Below, one piece after another: positions 11,330 to 22,165 of a stretch of DNA of 64,000 bases (position 1 is its first letter; each line of letters opens with the position of its first letter). Source of the DNA: Heloderma charlesbogerti (taxonomy: Eukaryota > Chordata > Lepidosauria > Squamata > Helodermatidae); assembly GCA_026122225.1 (NCBI GenBank), contig JANEZZ010001488.1:1-64000 (forward strand). Direction: 5' to 3'. The translations under genes were made by a program, and so were the position numbers. The notes beneath the pieces were generated by a model. That model saw only the letters and a list, made by a program, of their open reading frames with translations, made no database searches and was not told where the DNA came from.

Positions 11330-11645
11330 AGTAAGGCGCGCTGCAACAGGCGCTCCCTTTCTTCACTTTCAGATTTCAAGGAAGGAAGATCACGTACCAG
11401 GGGATCAGCTGTTGCTAACACGAAGACCGCAGCAACTCGCTGCCGCAGATTCCCACGTTGCGGGAATCGGCATTCTGCAAAGACCGAGCCAGAGCACGTG
11501 TGAAAAAGACGCCGCCCCACCCCTTCCGAGTCTCGTGCCTAAAAAACGCCTCGCATTCGATTTCCACGTGACCATCCCGGGCGCATGCCCAACCGATATC
11601 GTCCCGCCCTCCCTCTCTAAGCGTATATAAGCAGCTGCCCGGTAG
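11330..11645 (-). promoter_or_regulatory. CpG-rich promoter and first exon of zinc-finger gene A
   Basis: CpG dinucleotides are dense here and rare outside. There are two CACGTG E-boxes (about 11496 and 11564), an NRF1-like GCGCATGCCC at 11580-11589, and a TATATA core at 11622-11628 readable on both strands. On the minus strand a splice donor CTG|GTACGTG ends a candidate non-coding first exon at 11398. Genes B and C have the same arrangement: CpG-rich exon 1, then a start-codon exon some kilobases downstream. Start site and exact exon length are not determinable. Confidence 0.6.
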
Positions 11646-11654
11646 GCTAATTCA

Positions 11655-11785
11655 GGGGTGGGAAGTTTGTGGGGAAGGTGGTTTTTTTTAACGTGGCGCT
11701 CTTAGATGTTTTGGATTATAATCAGAATGGGCAGGAGTGTGGGGGGTTGTAGTCCAAAATGTCCGGAGGACACCAAGTAAGGGGG
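11655..11785. repeat. Fold-back MITE-like repeat, degraded
   Basis: Contains 'agatgttttggattataatc' and, inverted, 'ggggttgtagtccaaaatgt' around a short centre, ending 'ccggaggacacc'. An old member of the same fold-back family lying just outside the promoter of gene A. Confidence 0.5.
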
Positions 11786-11882
11786 AAATAGTGCATGCAG
11801 GTGACAGTTTCCTAGGAGCATACGAAGAGCTGTACTGGATCAGACCAATGATACATCTAGTCCAGCATATGGTTCACACAGT

Positions 11883-12155
11883 GGCCAGTATTCTGATACT
11901 GAAGCTGAAGCTCCAATATTTTGGCCACCTAATGCAAAGAGAAAAGTCTCTGGAAAAGACCCTGATGCTGGGAAAGACTGAAGGCAAAAGGAGAAGGGGA
12001 CGGCAGAGGATGAGATGGCTAGATAGCATCACGGATGCAATGAATATGAACCTGAATGCACTCTGGGAGAGTGTGCAGGACAGGAAGGCCTGGTGTGCTA
12101 TGGTCCATGGGGTCACGAAGAGTCGGACACGACTGAATGACTGAACAACAACAAG
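11883..12155 (+). mobile_element. BovB (RTE) LINE 3' end
   Basis: Sense reading gives the carboxy end of the BovB reverse transcriptase: LKLQYFGHLMQREKSLEKTLML, RRRGRQRMRWLDSITD and the terminal VHGVTKSRTRLND. It ends with the short ACA-rich BovB tail 'gactgaacaacaac'. BovB is the LINE shared by squamates and ruminants through horizontal transfer. Five-prime truncated. Confidence 0.92.
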
Positions 12156-12182
12156 TCCCACCTGTCATACCAGTATGAACAG

Positions 12183-12325
12183 CCTTTATTTATTTATTTA
12201 TTCCATTTCTATACCGCCCAATAGCTGAAGCTCTCTGGGCGGTTCACAAAAATTAAATCCAAGCAACACACAATAAAACAATTTAAAATATACAGAACAT
12301 TAAAACCACAAAACCTTAAAGCGGG
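12183..12325 (-). repeat. L2 LINE 3' end
   Basis: Antisense of the L2 tail seen at 37255-37340: 'tttatttatttattccattt', 'ctataccgcccaatagctga', 'agctctctgggcggttcac'. The tail points left, so minus orientation. Confidence 0.8.
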
Positions 12326-12387
12326 GATGGGGGTGCTTAGGGGAAACCCTTGTTCCCCCACTTTTTAAACCATGTGTATTTATTCCA

Positions 12388-12616
12388 GAAAGCCAGTGTG
12401 GTGTAGTGATTAGAGTGCTGGAACAGGGGAGACCCATGTTCAGGTCACCACTGAGCTATGAAGCTCACTGAGTGACTTTGGGTCAGTCACATTCAGCCTA
12501 AATTACGTGACAGGATTGGTGTGAGGATGAGATGGAGAGGAGGGGGATCATAGATGCTACCCTGGGCTCCTTGGAAGAAAAGGCAGGATATAAATATAAC
12601 AAATAAAATAAATACT
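12388..12616 (+). repeat. tRNA-derived SINE
   Basis: Same family as 6295-6538, in sense. It has the head 'agccagtgtggtgtagtgat', a B-box-like 'gttcaggtcaccac', the conserved 'gggtcagtcac', and the tail 'ggcaggatataaatataaca' followed by AAATA repeats. Confidence 0.85.
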
Positions 12617-12929
12617 CTTCTTCTTAAAAGATTATTTGGAATTTCACCCCACACCCCCATTCCATAGCTGCTGAAGTGAATTGGACTTTTCCCTTCCCCA
12701 TCCACTGCAGGAGTGAGGGATGGTGTAAAAACTAGAACGGAACAACCCAGAATGGCCCCATATATATATACATATAAAAAAAACATCCAAAAAATAGTGG
12801 CAGAGATGCTTAAGAACAATATTTTGGTACTAAAACCATTGCAATAGTATATTATTATTAACCCCATAATGCCCAGAACACATCCAGAACAGAACAGATT
12901 GGCCTGGAATGGCCACTTTAGAATGAGAA

Positions 12930-13235
12930 AAATCAACCAAACTCGCCGGTCACACATAACTGCATGGTAGGCATGCAATAAGCCACAAAACATCCACAGA
13001 AACCATGTTCCAATACCCGTTCTGGGCAATGGTCTGTATTAAATGACCAGAAACAGCAACTTCCAGGTAAGCCAAATCAACCAAACTCACCAGTCACACA
13101 TTACTAGATGGGATTGATATAACAACCTCCAAAACTTCCAAGGAAACCACGTTTCAGTAGTGTTCTGGACCATAGTCTATATTCCGCAAAACAGGCCGGA
13201 ACAGCAACTTCCAAGTGAACCAAATCAGCTACAAA
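12930..13235 (+). repeat. Imperfect tandem duplication, unit about 146 bp
   Basis: 'aatcaaccaaactcgccggtcacacat' at about 12930 recurs as 'aatcaaccaaactcaccagt' at about 13074. A third, weaker start is at about 13221. Each unit contains 'gaaaccatgtt', 'gttctgg' and 'cagcaacttcca'. A further related piece is at about 15352 (aatcaaccaaattcatacat). The family is not one I can name. Confidence 0.7.
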
Positions 13236-13499
13236 CTCCTGTGGGGAAATAGCCCAGAACGGCAACATGCAGTTAAGAACTAGAACTGATGCAGTTAATC
13301 ATGAAACTTTCACAGAATCTAGAGGGAAGATCTTCAAAGACAGTTTCCAACAGAGTTTGCTGCTTGTTTGCTATTCCTTCTACTCAGAAGACATGGGCAT
13401 TCATGCAGCTTTTATCTCGCTGAGATTGCTCCCTCATGGAAGTTTGTGGCTCTTATATGACGCAGTGTCCCTCCAGGGCATCTCTTGCACAAAGGGGAT

Positions 13500-13950
13500 T
13501 TCTTTGTTGTTGTTCAGTCGTTCAGTTGTGTCCGACTCTTCGTGACCCCATGGACCAGAGCACGCCAGGCCTTCCTGTCCTGCGCTCTCTCCCGGAGTGT
13601 GCTCAAGTTCATATTCATTGCATCAGTGATGCTATCTAGCCATCTCATCCTCTGCCGTCCCCTTCTCCTTTTGCCTTCAGTCTTTCCCAGCATCAGGGTC
13701 TTTTCCAGAGAATTTTCTCTTCGCATTAGGTGGCCAAAATATTTGAGCTTCAGCTTCAGTATCTGTCCTTCCAATGAGCACTCAGGGTTGATTTCCTTTA
13801 GGACTGACTGATTTGACCTCCTTGCAGTCCAGGGGACTCGTAAGAGTCTTCTCCAGCACCACAGTTCGAAAGCATCAATTCTTCGGCGCTCAGCCTTCCT
13901 TATAGTCCAGCTTTCACAGCCATACATTACTACTGGGAAAACCATAGAAG
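13500..13950 (-). mobile_element. BovB (RTE) LINE 3' fragment
   Basis: Antisense open frame of 143 codons encoding the BovB reverse transcriptase C-terminus. It begins near VMYGCESWTIRKAE and continues with AFELWCWRRLLRVPWTARRS, YFGHLMRRENSLEKTLML and RQRMRWLDSITDAMNMNL. It ends VHGVTKSRTQLND, with the ACA-rich tail at 13500-13510. It is free of stops over its whole length, so it is a fairly young copy. It abuts the hAT-like element on its right. Confidence 0.93.
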
Positions 13951-13967
13951 CCAGACGCTCTCACTCT

Positions 13968-14684
13968 CAGGGGATTTCTACACCAGCCTAAAATCCTGCA
14001 ATTAAAACGGGGCTTTCCACTTCTGTTTTAAATGCAGGATCACAACTGATTCCCTTTATACACGCTTCCTTCTCTGTAGATGGCCATCCCCATAGCGTTA
14101 TGTTTCCGTGAAGAGGCATTACACACGCTCCAGGTTCAGCGATACTTGCTCCTGGGTTCCTGCCCCTTTCTCTCCCCTTGTACATTACTGGTGGATGGGG
14201 ACTGACACACGGACAGCCCCCCCACCGATCTCCTGCCTGCCTCCCTCTTCCATGCTTTTGGCCAGTCCCTGCCACTCAGTCCCTCTGCTGCTCCTCCACT
14301 CTGCCACCCCCCTCGCTGCCGCTCTGCCGTTCTGCCACTCTGTTTTGAATAGGCAGGCTGAAAATGGCGAGGAGCCAAAATGGTGCAGGAGCGGGAAGGC
14401 TGAACGCCCGTCAGACCTTTGTCACCACCCTCGACCACACCACCAACAACCATACTCAGTGCTTTGTTCCCGCTAGGGGAGAAATACACGGGGAGGACAT
14501 GGCGCTCCATTTGCACATATCTAGGAAAATACCCAATTTTTTCCATTTGATGAAAACACTGGATAGGTGGGAGGAAATAGTGGAATAATGACTGGACAAC
14601 AATGACGTCATGTAATGAACCTGCACGATTCAGTGAGTGAGCAACCATGAATGTGCAATAAATTTGAAGTGTAGAGATCCCCTA
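13968..14684. mobile_element. Nonautonomous hAT-like DNA transposon, copy 1
   Basis: Ends are inverted: 'caggggatttctacacc' on the left and 'gtgtagagatcccct' on the right, the CAGGG start being typical of hAT elements. The interior has no transposase. It is collinear, in opposite orientation, with copy 3 at about 63290-64000; shared segments include the stretch at 14345-14600. The 8-bp target duplication expected for hAT is not visible, so the superfamily is tentative. Open frames within it also appear in copy 3 but have no known motif. Confidence 0.6.
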
Positions 14685-14867
14685 AATGTCCTTTGTTCCA
14701 TTTTTAAATAGATCGCAGATAATGAGCTCTCAAATTACCACTTCAGTTTCCTCCATGAAAAGAGGAAAAGCGGCAAGAAAAGGAACGGAAATCAATGAAA
14801 AATAATGGAAGACTCAGCTAAAGGAGAAGGAGGGGGGAAGGGAAGTGGGTGAAAAAGGGAGTAGTTG

Positions 14868-15330
14868 GGATCCTGCATTTAATTATTATTATTATTATTA
14901 TTATTAAATTTATTAATCGCCCATCTGGCTGGTCACCCAGCCACTCTGGGCGATGTACAACATACAATAAAAACAGTTTAAAACAATAAAATTCTACAAT
15001 AAAAACATTTTCTAAAGTACCCTAACCCACCCCAAATGCCTGCCTGAACAACAGGGTTTTTAATGCACGACGGAAGCTCATTAAACAGGGGGCATGACGG
15101 AGTTCCCTAGGGAGGGAGTTCCACAGAGTGGGGGCCACCACAGAAAAGGCTCTCTCCCTCGTCCCCACCAGTCTAGCTGTCCTGGCTGATGGGACAGAGA
15201 GAAGGTCATCCGAGGCTGATCTTGTTAAGCGGCTTGTCTGGTGCTGCTGGAGGCACTCCTTAAGATTTAAAACAGAAGCAGATAGCCATGTTTTAAATGC
15301 AGGATTTTAGGCTGGTGTAGAGATGCCCAC
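14868..15330. mobile_element. hAT-like element copy 2, split by an L2 tail
   Basis: 'gggatcctgcattta' and 'tgttttaaatgcaggatttt...aggctggtgtagagat' are the subterminal hairpin arms of the hAT-like family. Between them sits a foreign piece with (TTA)n, 'tttattaatcgcccatctggctgg' and a protein-like region typical of L2 3' ends in minus orientation. A short repeated ATTTAA flanks it (about 14878 and 15266) and may be its target duplication. Confidence 0.55.
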
Positions 15331-16125
15331 TGATTGCCAATTTCCCAAATGGCGAAATCAACCAAATTCATACATCGGAACTGACTGAAAATTGTCTATG
15401 AGTTTAAATAAGTGTATTCTAGGCAATAGGCAATTTCGGAGGTCAGAACGCCTGTCTCCTATGCATCCTTGTCAAGAAACTGACATACTGTATTGAATCA
15501 AATGGAAAGGAATAGCTTGAAATGTTCAAGTTTAAAGCCTCTCAAACAATGTAACTTTCTATTAGACAACTTACACACACAGGGCAAGATTAAAGTGACT
15601 TGCTGCAATTCTTTTCAGTGATGAATTAGTTATAACTTTGGTTGGTTTAATAATTTGATGACAACTTTAATTTGATGATGACTGCAATTTATTCTTCCAT
15701 CCACGAGGGGTGTTAAAAGGTCTGCTGGTTTCTGCACTCCAAAGAGATAATTTCTCACAATGCAAATAGCAGATGTGGAATTAAAGCCCCACTAGCCTTC
15801 ATGACAGAGTCCCAATCTGGATTACCCCCCAATTGTGCCAGCAATTTAATTCTAAAAAGATAATCATGCAATTGCTGATTGCATGAGTGCAATCTTGGCT
15901 GGCGTAGCTCTCAGACCGGTAGTAGCTGTCTAAGGTTTTCCCTCCACTGGCACCCCACCCACAGACTTGTTACCTGAGATTCCTTTGAAAGGTTCTTCTG
16001 TATCAACTTCATGTAAGCTATAGTCCCTCCCATAGGTTCCTGTCCTGAAGAATGAATACTCTTATTTTGAAAGTAATTATGACAGACTATCAATTCAAAG
16101 CAAATTGGTGAGGCTAAAAGGCAAG
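15331..16125. other. No gene recognised
   Basis: AT-rich sequence. A piece of the 146-bp repeat family occurs at about 15352-15440. Otherwise I see nothing assignable. Confidence 0.4.
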
Positions 16126-16211
16126 GAATTTATTATTTATTTAAAACATTTGTATCCTGCCCTATGCCATTAAGATCTCAGGGCAGGGTACAGATAAAAT
16201 CAAATTAGGTC
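16126..16211 (-). repeat. L2- or SINE-derived tail
   Basis: 'tttattatttatttaaaaca', 'tttgtatcctgccctatgcc' and 'cagggcagggtacagataaa' form the antisense of a LINE/SINE 3' end with an A-rich tail at the left. Confidence 0.5.
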
Positions 16212-16320
16212 GCACTCCTATACATGTTTAGACAGAAATAGGGCATACAACTCCCAGCATGGCTGGGGCATGCTGGGAGTTGTATGCCTTTTTCTCTGTT
16301 TAAACATGCATAGGATTGTG
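16212..16320. repeat. Fold-back element with a perfect 20-bp stem
   Basis: The arms ggcatacaactcccagcatg (16242-16261) and catgctgggagttgtatgcc (16269-16288) are exact reverse complements around a 7-base loop. Weaker complementarity extends outward to 'cactcctatacatgtttag' and 'ttaaacatgcataggattgtg'. A MITE that would form a cruciform. Each arm holds an ACAACTCCCAGCATGC sequence resembling the ZNF143/Staf site. Confidence 0.85.
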
Positions 16321-16439
16321 CCCTTAAACAGTAGAAAACAATAAATAATTTAATTTAAACAGCTAAGTGCATATTAAACTATTAAACAAGCTGATACCAA
16401 AAATCTAAAACAATTAAAACAGTGTGCAACTTTAGGGAA

Positions 16440-16625
16440 GAGTATGCTGGGAAAGACTGAAGGCAAAAGGAGAAGGGGACAGCAGAGGATGAGATGGCTA
16501 GATAGCATCACCGATGCAATGAATATGAACTTGAGCACGCTCCGGGAGAGAGCGCAGGACAGGAAGGCCTGGCGTGCTATGGTCCGTGGGGTCACGAAGA
16601 GTCGGACATGACTGAACAACAACAA
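16440..16625 (+). mobile_element. BovB LINE 3' fragment
   Basis: Sense reading gives MLGKTEGKRRRG(Q)QRMRWLDSITD and ends GVTKSRT with the tail 'gactgaacaacaacaaaa'. Short 5'-truncated copy very similar to 11883-12155. Confidence 0.9.
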
Positions 16626-16984
16626 AATTGACACTTCTCCATTAAGATGTGGGGGTGGGGGCGTACATAGGATAATTGGTATGTTCCAAGTGGGACCTGC
16701 TATAAAATGTTGCAGTGGGGTGTGCTGTTCTTTCAGGATATTCCATTCCCATCTGCTTAAATTTTTTTAAATTATATTTATATGCTGCTTTTCTACAGTA
16801 AACTCTACCCAAAGCCCCAAGGTTTATTGTACCTTGATAAGGTACAATAAACAGTACCTTATCAAAAGACAATATCTGAAAGAAAAAAATCATAGAAAAA
16901 TTCGAATACAAAAACCTATTGAATAAACATTAAAAAAATTCAATATTGCAGCAACACATGTTTTTCCCTCCACAACAGTCTTGT

Positions 16985-17320
16985 GCCTACTGAGCCAGCA
17001 CAGTCTTTATCAGGCTGCTTTGGGTGTCCCCCACCCCCATTCTTCCAGCTTTTTTCTCAAGATTTTGTTGCTGTTTGGCAAACCTTGGGGGTTCCACATG
17101 CCTGCTGATAGCCCCTTCCTGTGTGTGAATGGTGCTGTCTTGGCTACATAAGGATCCACACTCGGAGAACGAGTTCCCTATTAGGAGATGCACAACAACA
17201 CTATGAGGTAGGCTAGGCTGATTGTGGCTTTCCCAGGGCCAGCCAGTAGGCTTCATGGCAGTGCAGGAATTTGAACCCAAGCCCCTCTGGCCCAAGACCA
17301 ACAGTAGACATTTCACTACA
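16985..17320. repeat. Unnamed interspersed repeat, copy 1
   Basis: Collinear with 38740-39005. Shared blocks in order are 'ggctgctttgggtgtccccc' (there ggctgctttggggtcccccc), 'tgcctgctgatag', 'ggtgctgtcttggctacata/ggtgccgttttcactaggca', 'actcggagaacgagttc' and 'tgaggtaggct'. The right third overlaps sequence typical of the common SINE. I do not recognise the family. Confidence 0.6.
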
Positions 17321-17849
17321 CAGGCTCATTCTAGAGAGGCAACTGGTCACTTCAAGGAATGGCTTAAACTGTGGGAGTGAACAGCTGTACTGTAATCCAC
17401 TCCCCTTTGATTCCCCCGAATCATGGACAGTTGTTCCAAGAATTCTCCCACCCCACTTCCAGCAGAAATGCCGGCAGTAGCCTCCCCTTCCCTCTCTTTG
17501 TCCTGTGTTGGCTCATCTGTTGCCATTGCTCTTTCTTCTTCATCTGTTAATCATCAATCACAGGTTGGGAGTATGAGGAGGGAATCAGGGGAGTGAGCAT
17601 CCCTGATTCCCTTCACAGAATTATAACACCCTGCCATCTCTTTTATGGCTCAGTATGACCTCCTCATCCTCTGCCTGATGTTTGTCTGAAAACAGAACAC
17701 ATAGTGGATGGAGTTGAAGAGAAAAATATAATGGACAGAGAGTTGGGCAGTTACACTGTAATTACATGGTCTCTCTCTCTCCCCCTCACACCCCCTCTAC
17801 CTGAAATGAACTGGATGGGAAGGGGAACATTTATTGGAATTTTTTTGTT

Positions 17850-18066
17850 TAAAGTATTATTGCATTTATATCCTGCCTTTTTTCCTCTTGCATGGAGTTC
17901 AAGATGGCTTATACAGTCATCCTCCATTTTATCCTCAAAAACAACCCTGTGAGGTAGGCTAGGCTGAGAGTAAGTGACTGGCCCAAAATCACCTAGTGAG
18001 CTTCATGGCTGAATGGGGACTACAACCGGGATCTCCCGAGTCCCAGTCCCAGCACTCTAACCCCTA
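17850..18066 (-). repeat. tRNA-derived SINE, interrupted by provirus 1
   Basis: Antisense copy of the common SINE, with 'ttgcatttatatcctgcctt' at the left and 'ccagcactctaacccct' at the right. The last bases of the tRNA head, 'actacaccacac', are found at 23841-23852 on the far side of the provirus. The provirus therefore landed inside this SINE. Confidence 0.85.
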
Positions 18067-18527
18067 TGTTACAAAGATTGTATTCTATCCCTGGTAGACT
18101 CATCCAATTTGTTTACCAAGAATGAGAGGAGGCAGAGATCTGGTCCAACACAATTTTATTCAGCAGAATAAGGCAATCTTTAGGGCTAGTGCACCAACAA
18201 AGCCGGCAATCTGATACTGTGATTCAGAAACTTATATACACAAGTCTTCGGGTGTTGTCTTATGCTTGCACTCTATTAATCTCTTTATTTAGCTGAGAAG
18301 GAGACAGGAAACAGGCAACGCCTTTCACATACTGAGGCATGCGCAGAGAGGGGTAGCAGAGAGATAGTCATGTACTCTAACGTAAATACATTCTTGGCAT
18401 TCCTGAGCCTCTGATAAGGCACCATATCTTTGTTATCATGGCAGTCTCACACAGAGGTAGAATAGATATAGCATAGCTTATAAAATCATGGAATAATAAA
18501 CATATTACAACTGAAATTTGTATAACA
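18067..18527 (-). repeat. 3' LTR of provirus 1
   Basis: 461 bp, starting TGTTACAAAGATTG and ending TATAACA on the plus strand. Antisense polyadenylation region 'caattttattcagcag' lies about 80 bases from the left end. It is followed directly by the polypurine tract at 18528-18541. Confidence 0.85.
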
Positions 18528-19026
18528 CTCCCCCCTCAAAAGGCTTTTCTCAAATCTTATACTTCTCTTTGGCCCAGCAGTGGGCTACACATTTAAACGC
18601 ACAAACTATCATTAATAAAACTATGCCAATTGTAAGTTGCTTTAGCCATGCGGTTCTCTAATCAAGGCAGGCAACAAAGTGGAGTCTCTGACAGTTGATG
18701 GGTGTTTATAATAAAGAACATAATCCTCTCTATTCTGCTTAAACATATGCTCAACATGCTTCTTAAACCAATTTCCTTTTACCTGAGTGGAGAATATTAA
18801 GACAACTAAACTTAAGAAGGATAATGCGCATGAGTAAGCGTTAGGAGAAAGCTCTCTCTTGAACAAATACTTTGAGTTTTTCTAGTGGTTCGCTACTCCA
18901 ATGGTTGTCTTCAGGTGGGTCAGCTTCCGGTGTGACCCTCTCTGGTGAGTGGTGAGTGAGATCTGGAATGGACCCTTTCACTTCTTGGTAAGCGGTTCAT
19001 CTTTCTCAGGCTGGATCAGCACTCAA

Positions 19027-20129
19027 TCACTGGGGAGGTGCTGCGAACCTGTGAAGACAAGACAAAATAGACTGCAAGGCAGTAACATATTCTTGGATCT
19101 CTAAAGCTCCTACTTTTAAATTCACATTTAAGCTATCAGCCATAGGTAATATCCGAGGTGGGCACCCATATAACATTTCAAAAGGTGTCAATTTAATACT
19201 TCCCTTGGGGGTGCATTGTACTCGGGTCAAGGCGAATGGCAAGGCCTGTGGCCATTTCAACTTAAGTCTCTGAACAAATTGTAGTAAGCATTGACTTTAG
19301 GGTGTGGTTCATCGTCTCAACTTGACCTGAGGATTGAGGTCTGTAAGGGGAGTGTAGCTTCCAGTTAATTTGTAGTGCCTGGGTCACTGCTCGCGTCACC
19401 TAACGAAATGGCGCCCTTGATCTGATTCAATCTCTACAGGTAAGAAGAACCTAGGGACTACTTCTTTTAACAAGATTTTGGCTACTGTCTGTGCGGTGGC
19501 TGTACGAGTTGGGTAGGCCTCAACCCATCTAGTCAATTGGTCTACTATTATTAGCAGGTACTGATAGCCATGAGTCCGGGATAACTCTGAAAGTCAATTT
19601 GAAGTCTCTGGAAAGGATAGTAAGCCCATGGGCGGCCTCCCATTGAGGTTGGAGGCTTAGACAATTTGGGATTGTTTTTGAGGCACAAAGGGCAATTAGC
19701 TACTGCTCTTTGGGTTTCAACATATAATCCTGGGGCCACAATGTGTCTCACAGGCAGATCCCCCATTGCAGTTCTTCTTAAATGTGTAGCCTGGTGCAAG
19801 TCTCTTACTATAAAACTCAAAAGAGGCTTGGCTATGAACACTTTGCCTCCTGGGATTACCCACCATCTATCTTCAGTTTGTTTTGCCTTGTATTCAAGGG
19901 CTTTTTCATTTTCAGCCGGGGAGTAAATTGGAACCAAGTCTGTACTCAAATACGGGATTAGGGCTCCTTCATAATGTACCTCTTCACCTCTCATCCGTGC
20001 TGCTTCTTTTGCAGCCTTATCTGCCAAAGCATTGCCTTTTCTTTCTTTAGGAATGGCACTCTTTCTGTGTGCCCTCACTTGCATCACAGCTACTTCTTTT
20101 GGCTTCATCAAGGCATCAAAAAGTTTCAT
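19027..20129 (-). pseudogene. Provirus 1 pol remnant (RNase H end and integrase)
   Basis: The piece 19551-20129 contains the end of RNase H (KGNALADKAAKEAAR) and then the integrase zinc-binding domain, with H-x3-H in HQATH and C-x2-C in CPLCLKNN, and the start of the core (LQIDF). The piece 19027-19260 in another frame contains the core end and C-terminal region (QCTPKGSIKLTPFEMLYG). The stretch between them is frameshifted and carries stops. The proteins once removed RNA from the hybrid and inserted viral DNA; they are dead here. Confidence 0.85.
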
Positions 20130-20759
20130 GATCTGGGGTCTGGTAAGGCTAAAGCAGGTGGTGATATCAAGGCTTGCTTCAATTTAAGAAAAGCCTTTTC
20201 TATTTCAGTTGTCCACTTCTAGTGGGTAATATTTTTGTCAAAGCTTTATACAGGGGCTTCGCCTTCTTTTTATAATCAGGTCAATTAAAGGTTTCAGTCT
20301 CTTTTTGACTTCTAATGACAAAGGGTATTGTTTAACCTTTATCGATTGACTGTGCTTAAGGTCAGTCTGTAAAGGCTTAACAAACTCTGCCCTGGCAGGC
20401 ACCTTTTTGCTTACACTCTCTTAGGGGCTTTGCTTGCCACAACGACACTCTGGTATTGTTGTTTTGCAAGTTTGGCAACTTGACAACTAGCTTGTTATCT
20501 TGAAAGAAAATCTCTGCTTGTAATTTTTGTCAACAAATCTCGACTGAGTAGTGCAACTGGGCATCTTTTAGACACAACACATTCATGCTGTAGGTCGCTC
20601 TTGTATCAATAAGTCCCATTATTTCTCTTCTTTTTACTCTTATTGTAACTAAAGGGTTATTCAGAGCCAAGCAGCTCTTCGGGGGGGAGGTTCTGGACCC
20701 TGGTCTTTGTCAGTCTGGTTCTTCTCTTTTTATGGCTACCATGGCCCCCCTCTTCTGCC

Positions 20760-20822
20760 CCTTCAGCTTCGGGCAGTCCTTTTGCCAGTATCTTTTTCTC
20801 TTTGCAATAGGCACACTCATCT
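20760..20822 (-). pseudogene. Provirus 1 nucleocapsid zinc-knuckle remnant
   Basis: On the minus strand, CAYCKEK is followed one base out of frame by YWQKDCPKLKG. This is the outline of a single gammaretroviral CCHC knuckle with the His replaced and a frameshift inside. It marks the end of gag. The sequence from here to the 5' LTR (about 20825-23396) is gag and leader, too decayed to delimit. Confidence 0.6.
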
Positions 20823-21908
20823 TTCTGACTTGCCTGTTCTGCAGATTATGTTTCAAACTCTCTGTGCTATGCACCAGCTTTAACTCTTTACTTGTCTTCT
20901 CTGCAAGTTAGGCTGTTTGCCATTGTCTCAACAGAAACTCACTTACTTAAACCTCTTGTCTTACACTTATTTCAACAACACACATTTGGGATAAGCTCCC
21001 TTTTCTTTCTAGTCACATTTTCTCATCTTAAAGAACTCTTAACATTATTGTGGCTACTTCACTGCCAGGTAATGGGCTCTAGGCATAATCAGCTGCTTCC
21101 AATTCACCCTGGGGACAACCACAGCCATGCTTTTTCTCTACAAATGTTCTTTCTCTGAGTTCCAAAATCCTTCTTCAAGCCTTTATCTGCCCAATCAGGG
21201 ACTTGCCCTGTGACTGCCACTGCAATCAAAGCTGCATTCTGTCTAGACTTTTAATCTGCTTCCTTCTTCTGCCTCGTCTGCTACTTATTCTATTTCTCTT
21301 CACATTTTTTTTGTCTTTGTCTCGGGTGGCACTAACATCAACCATTGGGAACTACTCTCAGTGTCATTTGGAGCTGCAACTAACAGCAAAGACATTTTGC
21401 AAATATCACATACACTCAACAAACTTTCATTGAAATCTAACACCATGACTGGAAAACATTTCTTGCATGGTAAGGCATGATGGAGCAGATCTAGCAATCA
21501 TACTGCTCCTCTGGCTGCATGGTCAGGGCCCATCAAGATCAAGGGAAGGGCATTCCCACACACACAAAGCGTTCTAGGTCACCATTTTTGCATTGGCAAC
21601 CCCACGCTGCATGAGTTCTGGACGAGGGACGTTCAAAAGTCATAGATCAAACTCAGCCTGCCGCACACTGAGCTGACTACATACACAGATACATAATCCA
21701 CAGTCACGAGAGTTCAAGTCCGTGAAAAGCCTCACAGTACTGTTCATGGAAAGTCTCTAAAAGTCCAAAGTTCCAGTCCATGTGCAGAGTGCCTCTCAAA
21801 AGTCTAAACGATGATGGATCTAAACAGAGGAGGTGTTGGGCAATAAAGACGCCTTTCCTGTTCCCAGGAAAGGCTCTCTGTCTCTTCATCAGTTCAAAAG
21901 GGGAAGGT

Positions 21909-22165
21909 GTAACTTTATTTATTTATTTATTTATTTATTGCATTTATATCCTGCCTTTTTTCCTCCAAGGAACTCAAGGCAGTGTACATGATCCTCCTCC
22001 TTCCTCCATTTTATCCTCACAACAACAACCCTGTGAGGTAGGTTGGGCTGAGAGTCTGTGACTGGCCCAAAGTCACCCAGTGAGCTTCCATGGCCGAGTG
22101 GGGACTAGAACCCGGATCTCCCGACTCCCAGTCCAGCACTCTAGCCACTACACCACACTTTACAC
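21909..22165 (-). repeat. tRNA-derived SINE inside provirus 1
   Basis: 'tttatttatttatttatttattg' start, 'catttatatcctgcct', 'actggcccaaagtcacccag', and tRNA-like end 'ccactacaccacact'. A full copy in antisense inside the gag region, younger than the provirus. Confidence 0.85.

Noticed and set aside
12493..13029. 178-codon minus-strand hydrophobic frame
   Set aside because: It crosses a SINE and the 146-bp repeat region, has no recognisable family motif, and is best explained by AT-rich repeat sequence.
13960..14692. 8-bp target duplication around hAT-like copy 1
   Set aside because: The flanks ctcactct and aatgtcct do not match, so the superfamily call rests on the terminal repeats only.
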